This document shows, one piece after another, positions 44,401-54,024 of a stretch of 64,000 bases of DNA. Position numbers and translations under genes: made by a program. The notes beneath the pieces were generated by a model that saw only the letters and a list, made by a program, of their open reading frames with translations, was not told the DNA's origin and ran no database searches. This DNA is from Quercus robur (lineage: Eukaryota > Streptophyta > Magnoliopsida > Fagales > Fagaceae). The first letter of the stretch is position 1. Every line of letters begins with the position of its first letter. The DNA is taken from the NCBI RefSeq assembly GCF_932294415.1, contig NC_065543.1:42058277-42122276 (forward strand), read 5' to 3'.

Positions 44401-44677
44401 AATGTTGGCTGCAAGGGTCCAAACAGTTTTGGGTGATTTTGCAACCCAAGGTGAAAGGGTCCAAGCCTTGGTGAGCTGGAGGGACCCTAGAGCTACTAAG
44501 TTATTCATATTTGTGTGCCTGCTTATCACTGTGGTTCTCTATGTGGTGCCACCAAAGATGGTTGCTGTGGCCTTAGGATTCTACTACTTGCGCCACCCCA
44601 TGTTTAGGGACCCCATGCCACCATCTAGCTTAAATTTCTTCAGAAGGCTTCCAAGTTTGTCAGATCGATTAATGTAG
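41453..44677 (+). CDS. QKY: QUIRKY-type multiple C2 domain and transmembrane region protein
   Basis: An uninterrupted frame of 1074 residues, the size of Arabidopsis QKY (MCTP15). C2 domains lie at residues about 18-155 (KDGQGSSSPYVVVDFD), 326-460, 490-630 and 660-790 (KGSTDAYCVAKYGKKWVRTR). The C-terminal phosphoribosyltransferase-like C-terminal (PRT_C) region has hydrophobic membrane segments near 872-888, 900-937 and 1017-1047, and the protein ends NFFRRLPSLSDRLM as in QKY. Residues about 155-325 are a low-complexity linker rich in Gly, Pro, His and Gln. In Arabidopsis QKY sits at plasmodesmata, works with the receptor-like kinase STRUBBELIG in tissue shape, and MCTPs tether ER to plasma membrane. 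Intronless structure is normal for this family. The gene has much higher GC than its surroundings. Confidence 0.95.
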   Translation: MNPASSHPNPPPPAVQTVRKLIIDVVDARDLLPKDGQGSSSPYVVVDFDGQKKRTSTKYRDLNPTWNESIEFEVSDPEHMDSEEIEIEVFNDKRYGANSGSGRKNHFLGRVKLYGSQFAKRGEEGLFYVPLEKKSVFSWIRGEIGLRIYYFDQQVVAEEPQAQGGGGGGGGGPPPPPEEPVPIQERPRQVMVVEEGRVFEVPAPTENVHDGCHSPPVVVIEESHPQHHHHYPQNPPLQPQAVHYHHSEHPPPQQQQQQHEDSHSHQHPPPPEEQFLPSIRKMQMGRGGSSGCGERVRVLRRPNGDYSPRVISGKFGADQSERVHPYDLVEPMQYLFVRIVKARGLEHNESPYVKIKTTSHYVKSKPASHRPGEPTDSPDWHQVFAIAHNRPDSASSTLEISVWDLHSDRFLGGVCFDLSDVPVRDPPDSPLAPQWYRLEGGAADQHPGGVSGDIQLAVWIGTQADDAFPEAWHSDAPYLAHTRSKVYQSPKLWYLRVTVIEAQDLHIAPNLPPLTAPEIRVKAQIGFQSFKTRRASMNNHSASLHFNEDLLFVAGEPLEDSLIILVEDRTNRDPQLLGHIVIPVSAIEQRLDERHVASKWFPLECRGGDGCVPPGRGGGSYCGRIHLRLCLEGGYHVLDEAAHVCSDFRPTAKQLWKPAIGILELGILGARGLLPMKAQGPGKGSTDAYCVAKYGKKWVRTRTITDSFDPRWNEQYTWQVYDPCTVLTIGVFDNWRMFADMSDDKTTDCRIGKVRIRVSTLESNRVYTNSYPLLVLLRTGFKKMGEIELAVRFACPALLPDTCAVYGQPLLPRMHYLRPLGVSQQEALRGAATKMVAAWLARSEPPLGHEVVRYMLDADSHTWSMRKSKANWFRIVAVLAWAVGLAKWLDDIRRWRNPVTTVLVHVLYLVLVWFPDLIVPTGFLYVFLIGVWYYRFKPKIPAGMDIRLSHADAVDPDELDEEFDTIPSSRPSDLVRARYDRLRMLAARVQTVLGDFATQGERVQALVSWRDPRATKLFIFVCLLITVVLYVVPPKMVAVALGFYYLRHPMFRDPMPPSSLNFFRRLPSLSDRLM

Positions 44678-45985
44678 AGTAGAAGAGAATATTTTTTTGT
44701 TTTTTTCGTTTGGGTTTTTTAACAATTTTTTAGGGGGATGAAAATATGGGACTGGTGGGGAAAGGTTGAGGCAATCAGAGACAACTGTCCGTGTTGAAAA
44801 AGTTGTCCTAAAATAACATTTTTTCAGGAGTGAAAAGGGTGAGGCTATGAAGGAAAGTGGCAAATTGGCATGATTTCACTCCTTTTTTTTTTTTTTTTAA
44901 GAAGGTGGGCGATTTGAAGTGATTGACTTATAACTATTGAAATCTTGAAATAAGAGAAAGGAAATGGGAGGCAAAAAGACAGATTAGAGGGAAGAAAAAT
45001 TGAGTGCTATAGTGCAGGCTATAGTTGAATAGCAGTGACAGTTTGTAATGGTGTCCTGAAAAGTAATTGCATTCTAATTTATAAAATTGAGCTGACATCT
45101 TTTTTTCAACTATGTTAGTATGATGATAGATTTACCTCTAGTGAGCTGTGCTCATGATCACTGTTTTTCACTTTGCACTGTGAAATATTGAAATCTGTCT
45201 AGATTAAATTTTACTGCTGTAGCACTGCATTAAAGTATAGGCCATGATTTTTTCAGATTTGAAAAAAAGAGGAGGTTGGAGCAGATATTATGTAGGGCTA
45301 TGACATTACCAAAAAAAAAAAAAATCATGGCAAAACTTAAGATGCTGGGATATTTCATTTGGAGTTTCGTATTCATATTGTAACAGTGTTTTATTTATCA
45401 TATCATGTTATAATTTTTTTTAAATTATTTGTGTTGTTGTATCGTACTATATCCATGTCCGAATTTGTGCATGATCAAAACTTTGTTCACGAGACTGGCA
45501 GATATGAAGTAAATGTAAATGTGAATTTTCTAAAGGGCTAGTAAAATCAAAGAAAGGATACGACAAAAAGCTAACAGATAAAAAAAGGGCTAGCAACTTT
45601 AAACGCGTCTTGCTAAAGCCTCTGATGTGGAGGAGATAGTGCTTTACAATTCACAGATAAAAAGATCTCTAGCTAGGAGAACATTTTTTTAGCCCAATAC
45701 ATATTCTTGATAAACAATTTTTTTTTTTTTTTTTTGCTACTTATTTGAAAAACATGCTGAATGCATTGTTGGCAGCCTTTGGACACAATTTTCAGAATAT
45801 GTCTATTGCACCCAACTTAAATCTTCCACATTCATTGCTTTAGCACAGATATTTATGTGCACTTGAGGTTGAAAATGGTGGTCATGCTCCAACTATTTAT
45901 TCTCTGGGTGATTATTTTTATTAAAAAAAAAAGGGGGTAGAAAAGGATAATATTATTAGGCCCGAATAAATTAGGAAGTCATTGC
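44678..45985. other. Intergenic DNA downstream of QKY
   Basis: Probably holds the QKY 3' untranslated region in its first few hundred bases. It contains T runs at 44883-44898 and 45719-45735 and an A run near 45311-45323. No gene is seen. Confidence 0.5.
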
Positions 45986-46705
45986 ATCGGGGAATCAAAT
46001 TGGAAAATAGATTCACTTTCTAGAGGACTTTTATTCATTTATTTATATAAAAAAATAAATACGTCCCTTTTCAGGATAGACCAATAAAATTGATGTTTCA
46101 CTTCCTCAACTGTCTTATCTGGACCAAAATGTCGAGCAAGGCCTATGACATGAATTGCCCATGCTAGAAAATCTCATTGAAGTCCATGAGATGCATGACT
46201 TTTTTTGTTGGCCTTTTGAACAAATAACCATTTTGAAGAATGTATTCATTCATGCTAGGGCATAATGCAGTACACATGTTACCATAGATCTCTCCAAAGT
46301 TTGGAAATGAGTCATAGTCCTATTTGAGTCTCTCAAATCTTGTAACCTTAATGCTTATGACTAATAGCAATGATACTCCACAACTATAAGTGCATCAAAG
46401 TCCTTATCAATTCATGCACTGTGTTTTACAACAAAGGAGTACCGTTGTAGGAATTTAACCCTAGGGCCAAAGCTCAACTTCTTTTAAGAGTTGAAGTAGA
46501 GGCTTCATTTCATCAAAAAAAGAAAAAAAAAAAAAAAGAAAAAGAAAAGAAAGATGACACATTCTTGTGATAATAGATAATGGCGACAGTGAGATAGGTT
46601 GAGTATCTTTGTTCTATGTCATTCATCTTTTGGCTAAAATAAGCTATCGGGTGATGCTCTTGACCAAGTAATCCTTCTATGCCAATACCTTAAGCATCAC
46701 ATTCC
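45986..46705 (-). pseudogene. Very decayed gypsy RNase H-integrase fragment
   Basis: On the minus strand, pieces typical of a chromovirus-like gypsy polyprotein can be recognised: HHPIAYFSQKMND followed by RYSTY (RNase H, near 46590-46680), then ILQNGYLFK (start of the integrase, near 46205-46235). It has many breaks, no LTRs in view, and is not related to the Tat-type elements here. It is an old fossil, older than the foldback element that abuts it at 46708. Confidence 0.6.
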
Positions 46706-46924
46706 AGTAAGAGGGAGTTTGGTTCGCTTAATTTTACATCAAAGTGTAATATTACATTCTTGTAATCTTAGATTCATGTGATTACATTACTTTAATGTGA
46801 TATTAAGGTGCTTGGCTTATTCTAATCATAATCCAAGAATGCAACATTCATATAATTGATGTATAAACATTCTTAGAATTAATTAAAATGATTATAATAA
46901 CAAATTGATTAAACATAGCCTCAA

Positions 46925-47575
46925 CACCAAAATAAAATGCCAAAATTACCCTTGAACCAAAAAATACCCTTGGAAGCCCAAAATGACCAAATTGCCCCTA
47001 AAACCTAAAAAATAAAAAATAAACACACACACACACACACTTGAAATCTAATAAGATGACCAAAATACTCATGTAGCCTCTAAAATTACCAAAAATACTC
47101 TAAATCCAATGAAAATGACCAAAATACCTCCCAAAACCCCAAAATGAACAAAATAATCCCAAAATCTCTAAAATGACAAAAATACTCCCAAAATCACTAG
47201 AATGGCCAAAATAGCATCAAAATCTCTAAAATAACCAAAATAACCCCTAAAACTTGTAAAATTACCAAAATACCTCAAAACCTCTAAAATGACCAAAATA
47301 CCCTTAAAAACCACTAGAATGAGCAAAAAAAAACTTTGAAACCTCATAAATGACCAAAATACCCCAAAATATCTAAAATAATTAAAATACACCCCGAAAA
47401 TCACTAAAATTACCAAAATACCCTTAAATCCTCTTGAATGAACAAAAAAACTTGAAACCTCTAAAATGACTAAAATACCCCCCAAAATCTCAAAAATGAC
47501 CAAAATACTCCTATAACCTCAAAAATGAACAAAATACCTCTGAAACATCAAAATGACCAAAACGCCCATGAAAAC
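46925..47575 (-). repeat. Left minisatellite arm of the foldback element
   Basis: Imperfect ~28-bp units of the form CCTCTAAAATGACCAAAATACCCC. The orientation is opposite to that of 47590-48420, so the two blocks could pair with each other. An (AC)n run lies at about 47024-47040. The open frame on this strand is a by-product of the repeat. Confidence 0.85.
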
Positions 47576-47589
47576 CAATTTTTGGTTGT

Positions 47590-48425
47590 TTTGAAGTTTT
47601 GGAAGTATTTTGGTCATTTTAATGGTTTTAAGGGTATTTTGGCCATTCTAGTGATTTTTTGGGGGGTATTTTGGTTATTATAGTAGTTTCGAGATTATTT
47701 TCGTCATTTTAGAGATTTCAAAAGTATTTTGGTCATTTCAGAGGTCTCAAAGGTATTTTGGTCATGCTAGTGGTTTCAGGGTATTTTTCATCATTTTAGA
47801 GGTTTTAGGGTATTTTAGTCATTCTAGAGATTTTGAGATTATTTTGGTCATTTTAGAGGTTTCGAGATTTTTTTTTTTGGGTCATTTTCTGAGGTTTCGG
47901 GGTATTTTTCTTCATTTTAGAGGTTTCAAGGTATTTTTGCTCATTTTAGAGGTTTTGGTGTATTTTGATCATTTTAGAGGTTTCGAGGTATTTTGGTCAT
48001 TTGAGAGCTTTTGGGGTTATTTTAGTAAATTTTTAGGTTTGGGGTATTTTGGTCATTTTAGAGGTTTCATGGGTGTTTTGGTTATTTTGGAGGTTTCAAG
48101 GGTATTTTCATCAACTTAGAGGTTTCAAGGGTATTTGGTCATTGTTTAGGTTTCAAAGTATTTTGATCATTTTTAGAGGTTTTGAGGGTATTTTGGTAAT
48201 TTTGGAGGTTTCAAGAGTATTTTGGTCATTTTCAGAAGTTTTGAGGGTATTTTTTTTAGAGGTTTCAAGGGTATTTTGGTCATTTAAAAATTTTTGGGGG
48301 GTATTGTGGAGGTTTTTGGGATATTTTGGACGTTCGTGATGCGTTTTAGTAATTTTGGTGGTTCCAAGGGTATTTTGGTCATTTTAGACGTTTAAGAGTA
48401 TTTTTGAGATATTTTTTTTTTATAT
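47590..48425 (+). repeat. Right minisatellite arm of the foldback element
   Basis: About 30 imperfect units of ~28 bp of the form GGTATTTTGGTCATTTTAGA followed by GGTTTC. Units differ in length by a base or two and in the trailing bases. The open frames (47844-48339) repeat FWSF/VILEVS-type segments and are not a gene. Confidence 0.88.
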
Positions 48426-48565
48426 TTTAGTAAATTCTCATTAGTAAAATAAATTTTTTTAGTATGGGCAATTTTGGTCAATTCAATAAATTATTACATC
48501 CTCACCAATAAGTAATGTAAGATCACCCTTATTTAAGAAGGTAACATGATTAAGGTGATGTGATA

Positions 48566-49040
48566 TGATGAAGCTTGAGTTCGTCAGTCGAAGTAGGCAA
48601 ATGGAACCAGCCTCCGGTCTGTATGAATGTATCCTTAGAGATGGTCACCGGTGTGGTGCCTGCCACGACGCCTCCGATGCCAAAGTTAGAATAGGCAAAT
48701 GCTCTATGAAACAAAATAGATAAATAAGACAATAACAAGTGTTTTCCAGAGTAGCTATGTACCTTCTGTTGACAGTATAGGGGCTTTATATGTGTGGCTT
48801 TGGTTGCTAGCCGTTGTGGTCGTTAATGCATTTCTTAGTAATGCCTCTTGCCTAATAATGGGGCTTTTAATAAGTTCCCAATGGTCTGCCTGGTTGGTTT
48901 TGTAACTGCCCAAGTCATCGATTGACTATATTGAATGATTCCCTATCATCATCAGTGGTGACTGGTTTCTTCGTTGTTCAGGACGACTTCGTCATGAGTG
49001 TTGGCTTCGTCTAGGAGACATAATCTCGTCATTCCCATTA
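48566..49040 (-). repeat. 3' LTR of the second Tat-type element
   Basis: Left end of the element; 475 bp. Adjacent on the right is GTTGCCCCCCAGG (49041-49053), which on the minus strand is the polypurine tract CCTGGGGGGCAAC. Confidence 0.95.
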
Positions 49041-49053
49041 GTTGCCCCCCAGG
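49041..49053 (-). promoter_or_regulatory. Polypurine tract of the second Tat-type element
   Basis: CCTGGGGGGCAAC on the minus strand, directly before the 3' LTR. Confidence 0.7.
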
Positions 49054-49519
49054 TTCTGTGGTCGTCTGTGACGTGTCATGAGGACCATAGAAGATGAAAA
49101 GTTTTCCCGAGCTGTCTATGACTCTTGGGGTTCTGCCCCGAATTTAATGTATAGTGGCGGCGCTACACGCAATGTGACCACGTGCTGATCGATGGCATTA
49201 ATGGCATGACCCTTGGGTTTTCCGCTATTTTTCAGTTTCCTTGGGTCTTGGTTTCAAAACTTTCTTTTCTTTCACTTTAATCATTTGCTCTGAGTTTTAT
49301 TTTTACCGTTTATTCCTGCGACCGTTCCGACCCTGCTCCGGCGACATTTTTCGAATTTTTCTGGATTCATTCGTTTATTCTCCAAGGTACGTTCCTCTTT
49401 TCTTCCTCTTTTATTCTCTTTTCCTTCACAATCTATTATGAGTTCCTGATTTTTCTTTTCCCTTTGCTTTGCTGTGGTTGTGTTTGTTTTTCGGGTCTTT
49501 AGGATTTTGTTCCCCTTTT

Positions 49520-51715
49520 CATGGTCAGTTCCTTTGAGGTTAGGGTAGCTTGCCCCTCGGTCTCTTTCTTTTTTGCTCGCTTAGGGGCGGCTTTAGGTGT
49601 TTCTGGTGATTTTTTTCCTTTGGTTGGGGATTTTGTTTTTGAAGGTTGTGGGTTAAGTGTGGTGTTAGGGGAGCTATCTCCAATATTAGGCCAATCACTT
49701 GCTTGGTTTGAGGGTGAAGCGAAGAGGATGTCGAAGGTGAGATCTAGTGAACTTGAAACTGGGTTGTCGTCTAGCGATGGCCTAGTGGAGGGTGATACGG
49801 CCGTCTCTGCCCCTCACCCAGTTAGGGCTTTCTACGCCCTCGGGGAGGCATGCGGGCTGGACGCTGATACCATAGCTAGGTTTAAGGATAGATTCCAATT
49901 CTCTGAACGGGTTCGTGTTCGTCGGCCCAGTAGTGAGGATCGGGCATGCCACTTCTTCCCTGGTGAGGTATGCTTCTACGAGGTTGCTTTCACTTGTGGG
50001 CTTAGGCTTCCCGTCCATCCGTTGGTGATGGAGCTTTTAGGTTATTTTGGCATTGCTCCCGGGCAGCTTATGCCCAATTCATGGAGGATAGTGATCAACT
50101 GTATGGAAATATGGTTGGCCGCTAACGGGGATATGATCAAGGTGAGTGAGCTCGTCTACCTTTACCGTTTAAAAGAGTCAAAATAGTATAGATATTATGA
50201 GTTAGTACCTTGGGCAAGGAGGACTAGGATCGTCAAGGGTTTACCCTCGTCATTCAGGTATTGGAAGTCCCGTTTCTTTTTCGTGTCAGGGGACGATTTT
50301 GAGACCTCTTCTAGCGAGGGTTGAGGTGATATCCCAAGGTTGCTCCGTCGGTCAGGAACCCCGAACTTAGGTGCGTCAATGTTTCTCCTCGTCTGTTAAT
50401 TTTCATTCTGCTTATGTGGCCGTCTTTAACTCTTGTAGTTATCTCTTTGGCAGTTAAGAGACGTCCTAAGTTAAAGAGCAAATACCAAGATCGCGTTGAA
50501 AAGGCGATAGAGTACGCCAGGACGATTGAAAGCTGGGAGGACCTTGTAGATCCACAGACGCTTTCATTCTATTGCTTAAGCCCGGACCCATCTCCCTACG
50601 TCTTGCGCAACATCGACATCGAGGGAAAAAAGAGTAAGTATTGACTTTGTCAGTGTTAACTTCCCTTTAAGCACCATTTTTTTTTAAGTGTTTTCCTTCT
50701 TACAGAGATGACGACTAAATTCAACAAAGACATGTATGCCAAGATGAGGTCAAAGAAGGAAGAGCCTTTGTCCAGTATCGGGAAGAAGGGAGTGCGCATG
50801 ACTGGGAAAGGTCCGTCCGCTACTCTAGTTGTTTCAGTTACTCCCGTCATTTTTGGTGTTGAGACAGTGAGGACGACCTCTCCAGCCGTTTCGGTTGAAG
50901 AGATTCCCACTCCTTCGTCGAAGAGGCAGCGCATATCAGGCCAGGAAAAGGAGAAGGCGGATTCTCATTCGTCCACTATATGGGGAGATCAAGGTCTGGC
51001 TATGGACAGGGCACATGGAGTTGTTACGGCCGAGGACTTAAAGGTTTTTGACGGCGTGCCTTTTAACGTGGTCGCTAATCAACAAGTTCATAAGCTCGTC
51101 CAGGTAATCTGTCCGTGTGTTTTTTGTATTTATCCGTCTTTTATTGACGACGTTAGCTTTCTTTTCAGGTGTTGGGGGAGAGTCTTCACATTACTTCTGA
51201 GTACCTTACTCAGGAGGCCAAGGTGGCGTCACTAACGTCCAGAATGGAGGCCCTAGACGAGGAGAATTCTACAATGAAGAAAAAGCTCATTGATTCCATG
51301 CACAAGGTCAATACCTTGAAGGAAAGTACCAAGGCTTTATCCGACGATCTTCGTGCTGAGCGTCAGTTGACCTTGGAGAAGGACGAACAGCTTCTAGTAG
51401 CCAAGGAAAAGCTCAAGACTATTGCTGTAAGGTCCGTCGAGGCTTTCCAGCAGATTGATGAGTACAACACTATACTTTTCAGTTGGTACTTCAAAGGCTT
51501 TGAGCTTTTAAGGCGGTATCTCGTCAAGCATCCCACCGGAGTTGATTTGCAAAACTTGGATCTTGAGGTGGAGGACCAGGAGATGGCGACTGACGAGGCG
51601 GCCCAATCTTCTGTTCCTGAAAGTGATGTCCCTGACAGGACTACTGCTGACGATGCTGATGCTGCCGGGAATGACGCTCCTATGGGTGATGACGCTGTTG
51701 CTGGCCCCTGAACCT
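49520..51715 (+). pseudogene. Antisense gene region of the second Tat-type element
   Basis: The strand opposite to gag-pol has coding-like DNA: a segment at about 49700-50190 (YALGEACGLDADTIARF, FYEVAFTCGLRLPVHPLV) that resembles the PF04195-type 'gypsy transposon' family, a Lys/Arg-rich middle, and a coiled-coil-like part at about 51170-51530 (heptads rich in Leu, Glu, Lys) with an acidic tail to 51711. The blocks are separated by stretches that look like GT-AG introns, as if this were a spliced gene read in the antisense direction. It corresponds in place and content to 14090-16680 in the first element. Function unknown; the element is a fossil. Confidence 0.72.
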
Positions 51716-52240
51716 TTATACTTATGGAAATTTCTTCTTCTTTTGTTAGCCCGTCATGTTTTGGGCTTTTTTGTAAATCTAATTTTAGAACAATTTAATC
51801 TGTCCTGAGAACAATTTTCTTGTGTTGCCTAGTGTTTATGGGTTTTTTGGGGTATAACAACAATGGTAATTTGCCCTTGGTTTTTGGGCTTTTTAATTAA
51901 ATTTGCAATATACTTATTTGTTTGTCAAATGCTTGTGCTGTTTTACATTCATCCATACCTTGTACTTAGCATAAATTTCTTGGCTGTGACCTCTCCATTC
52001 GTCAATGTTTTGCTACTTACTCACAATCTTTCAGAGGGGGTTGGATACAACTTGAGTTTTGTTCTGATTTGTTGCAACTTGTCCCCCTTTTTTTTTTTTT
52101 TTTTTTTTTGGTGGATTCATCGGTAACCTGAATCCGTCAAGCGGGATCTTGTCACTGGCGGCTACTAAAGGATTGTGCCTGCGTTAGTGGCTTGCACCCG
52201 TCGAGGTGGAGCCTTGTTACTTTACTTATACCCATTCAAG
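51716..52240. other. Non-coding part of the second Tat-type element
   Basis: T-rich DNA with a T run at about 52089-52109, then degenerate copies of the 74-bp unit (ATCCGTCAAGCGGGATCTTG) up to the hAT-like insertion. Confidence 0.55.
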
Positions 52241-53432
52241 CAAGGTTGTCAAAATCGGGATCTTACGTAGGATCGTTGAAGGTAGGTGGGATCGTAAATC
52301 GTAGGATCGGATCGTGAATCGTAAAATCCTACATATTTTCATATTTAAAGCAAAAAACACATTGATAATGACTTTGTATGTTGAATAATCACGTAAATTA
52401 TAAATTCATCCATAAAAAAAATTTAGATTTGCATCATATGATGTAATTTGCATGTCATATATCACTAAGTCTATACTAACAAAACAAATATATTTAAGTC
52501 TTGACTTAATGTATCTAAAAAGTTCAATAAATATTTAATTAGTAACCAAATACCAAAATATTTATCAAAACATAAGGAAAATATTTTTAAGTTATAAGTT
52601 CCAAATTTGAAATCCAAAATAAGTTAGCAAATGGAAATTAGCTAACTACAATATGAAATCCAAAAGTAAGATGAATATTAAGGTGAAGTGAACATTTAAT
52701 TATTCCCATTCTAAGGTTCTTATAACCACCGTCCTAAATTCCTAATCATCATCATCCATTCCATCATCTATGTAGACATTATATATTTGTATACTAGAGT
52801 TGTAAAAGATATCAAGATACAATTTCACACTCAACTATTCAAGTTATACCACTTAGTAACAATTAAAGAGTATACTCAAAAAAATCAATCAATCAATATA
52901 CAATACAAGCATAGTTGATAAAATTATATATAAAAAAAATATATATATATATTTTAGTAATATTAGAACACAAATTAGTATATTGATCAAACAAATTTAA
53001 CAATATTATAGCTTAAAATGCAGCAAAGTCAAGTCAAATTCTTCATTTAGAAATGATGAAACATTCTTTCATTTTGATTACAAGTGAACTAGAAACTAGA
53101 AAACATTTGCTTAGGTTGACATAATTTTATAAAATAAAAAATAAAAAGTCATACCATCACAACATGAAAAAATAAAAATCCTTAAAGCTTCATCAAAGCA
53201 AAAAATTTATCCAAAAAAAAAAAAAAACAAAAAAAACAAAAAAACAAAAAAAATTATGTTTTTGGTAGGATCGGTAGAATCCCATACGATCTTATGATCC
53301 TATACGATCCTACACGATTCTACGTACGATCCTAACATTTTTACGATCCTAGTGCGATTCTAATCGTTTTGGTGAGGTGGGATTGTAAAATTGTGCGATC
53401 CTACGATCCAAATTGCGATTTTGACAACCATG
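52241..53432. mobile_element. hAT-like non-autonomous DNA transposon (1192 bp)
   Basis: Terminal inverted repeats CAAGGTTGTCAAAATCG and, inverted, CATGGTTGTCAAAATCG, with the 8-bp target duplication CATTCAAG on both sides (52233-52240 and 53433-53440). Eight bases is the hAT signature. Both ends carry many copies of a GGATCGTA/TACGATCC motif within about 150 bases, probably transposase-binding sites. The AT-rich centre has no transposase. It splits the 74-bp repeat block of the retroelement. Confidence 0.92.
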
Positions 53433-53440
53433 CATTCAAG

Positions 53441-53825
53441 GGATGTTTGTTGCGTTTATGGCTTCGTCAGTGACTTACATCCATCAAGGCGGAATCTTGT
53501 CACTTAACTTTTTGATTTACACCCTTTCTAGGGATTTTGTCATGTTTTCGGCTTCATTAGTAACTTACACTCGTCCAGACGGAATCTTGTTACTTAGCCG
53601 TTCTGTGGCTTACACCCGTTGGAGGGATCGTCAGTAACTTACATCCGTCAAGGCAGAATCTTGTTACTTAGCCATTCTGTGGCTTGCACCCATTAGGGAG
53701 ATCACCAGTAACTTAAATCCGTCAAGGCGGAATCTTGTTACTTAGTCATTCTGTGGCTTACACCCGTTGGAGGGATCTTCAGTAACTTACATCCGTCAAG
53801 GCGGAATCTTGTTACTTAACTATTA
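53441..53825 (+). repeat. 74-bp tandem repeats of the second Tat-type element
   Basis: Units starting CAGTAACTTACATCCGTCAA and continuing through GGCGGAATCTTGTTACTTAG recur at 53632, 53706 and 53780 (74-bp period), with more degenerate units before them and a few on the other side of the hAT-like insertion (52130-52240). Same location in the element as the 80-bp array of the first Tat-type element, but a different sequence. Confidence 0.9.
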
Positions 53826-54024
53826 TATGCCGTACGGCTAACTAAACCTACTTACAAAAAGACACTAGATGAATAATTCTTTCATTAATTTCAGGAATGA
53901 ATATATTTGTTTGTTACATCTATTGGTGATACTTTTTTAAATACTCAATGTTCCATGGTCGAGGAAGTCTCTATCCGTCCAAGGTTTCCAGGTGGTAACT
54001 ACCTTATCTTGAGTAGTGACCAAC

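Noticed and set aside
47168-48339. Open frames with repeating hydrophobic aromatic residues (FWSF, VILEVS type)
   Set aside because: They are translations of the ~28-bp minisatellite arms on either strand, with no start context or domain.
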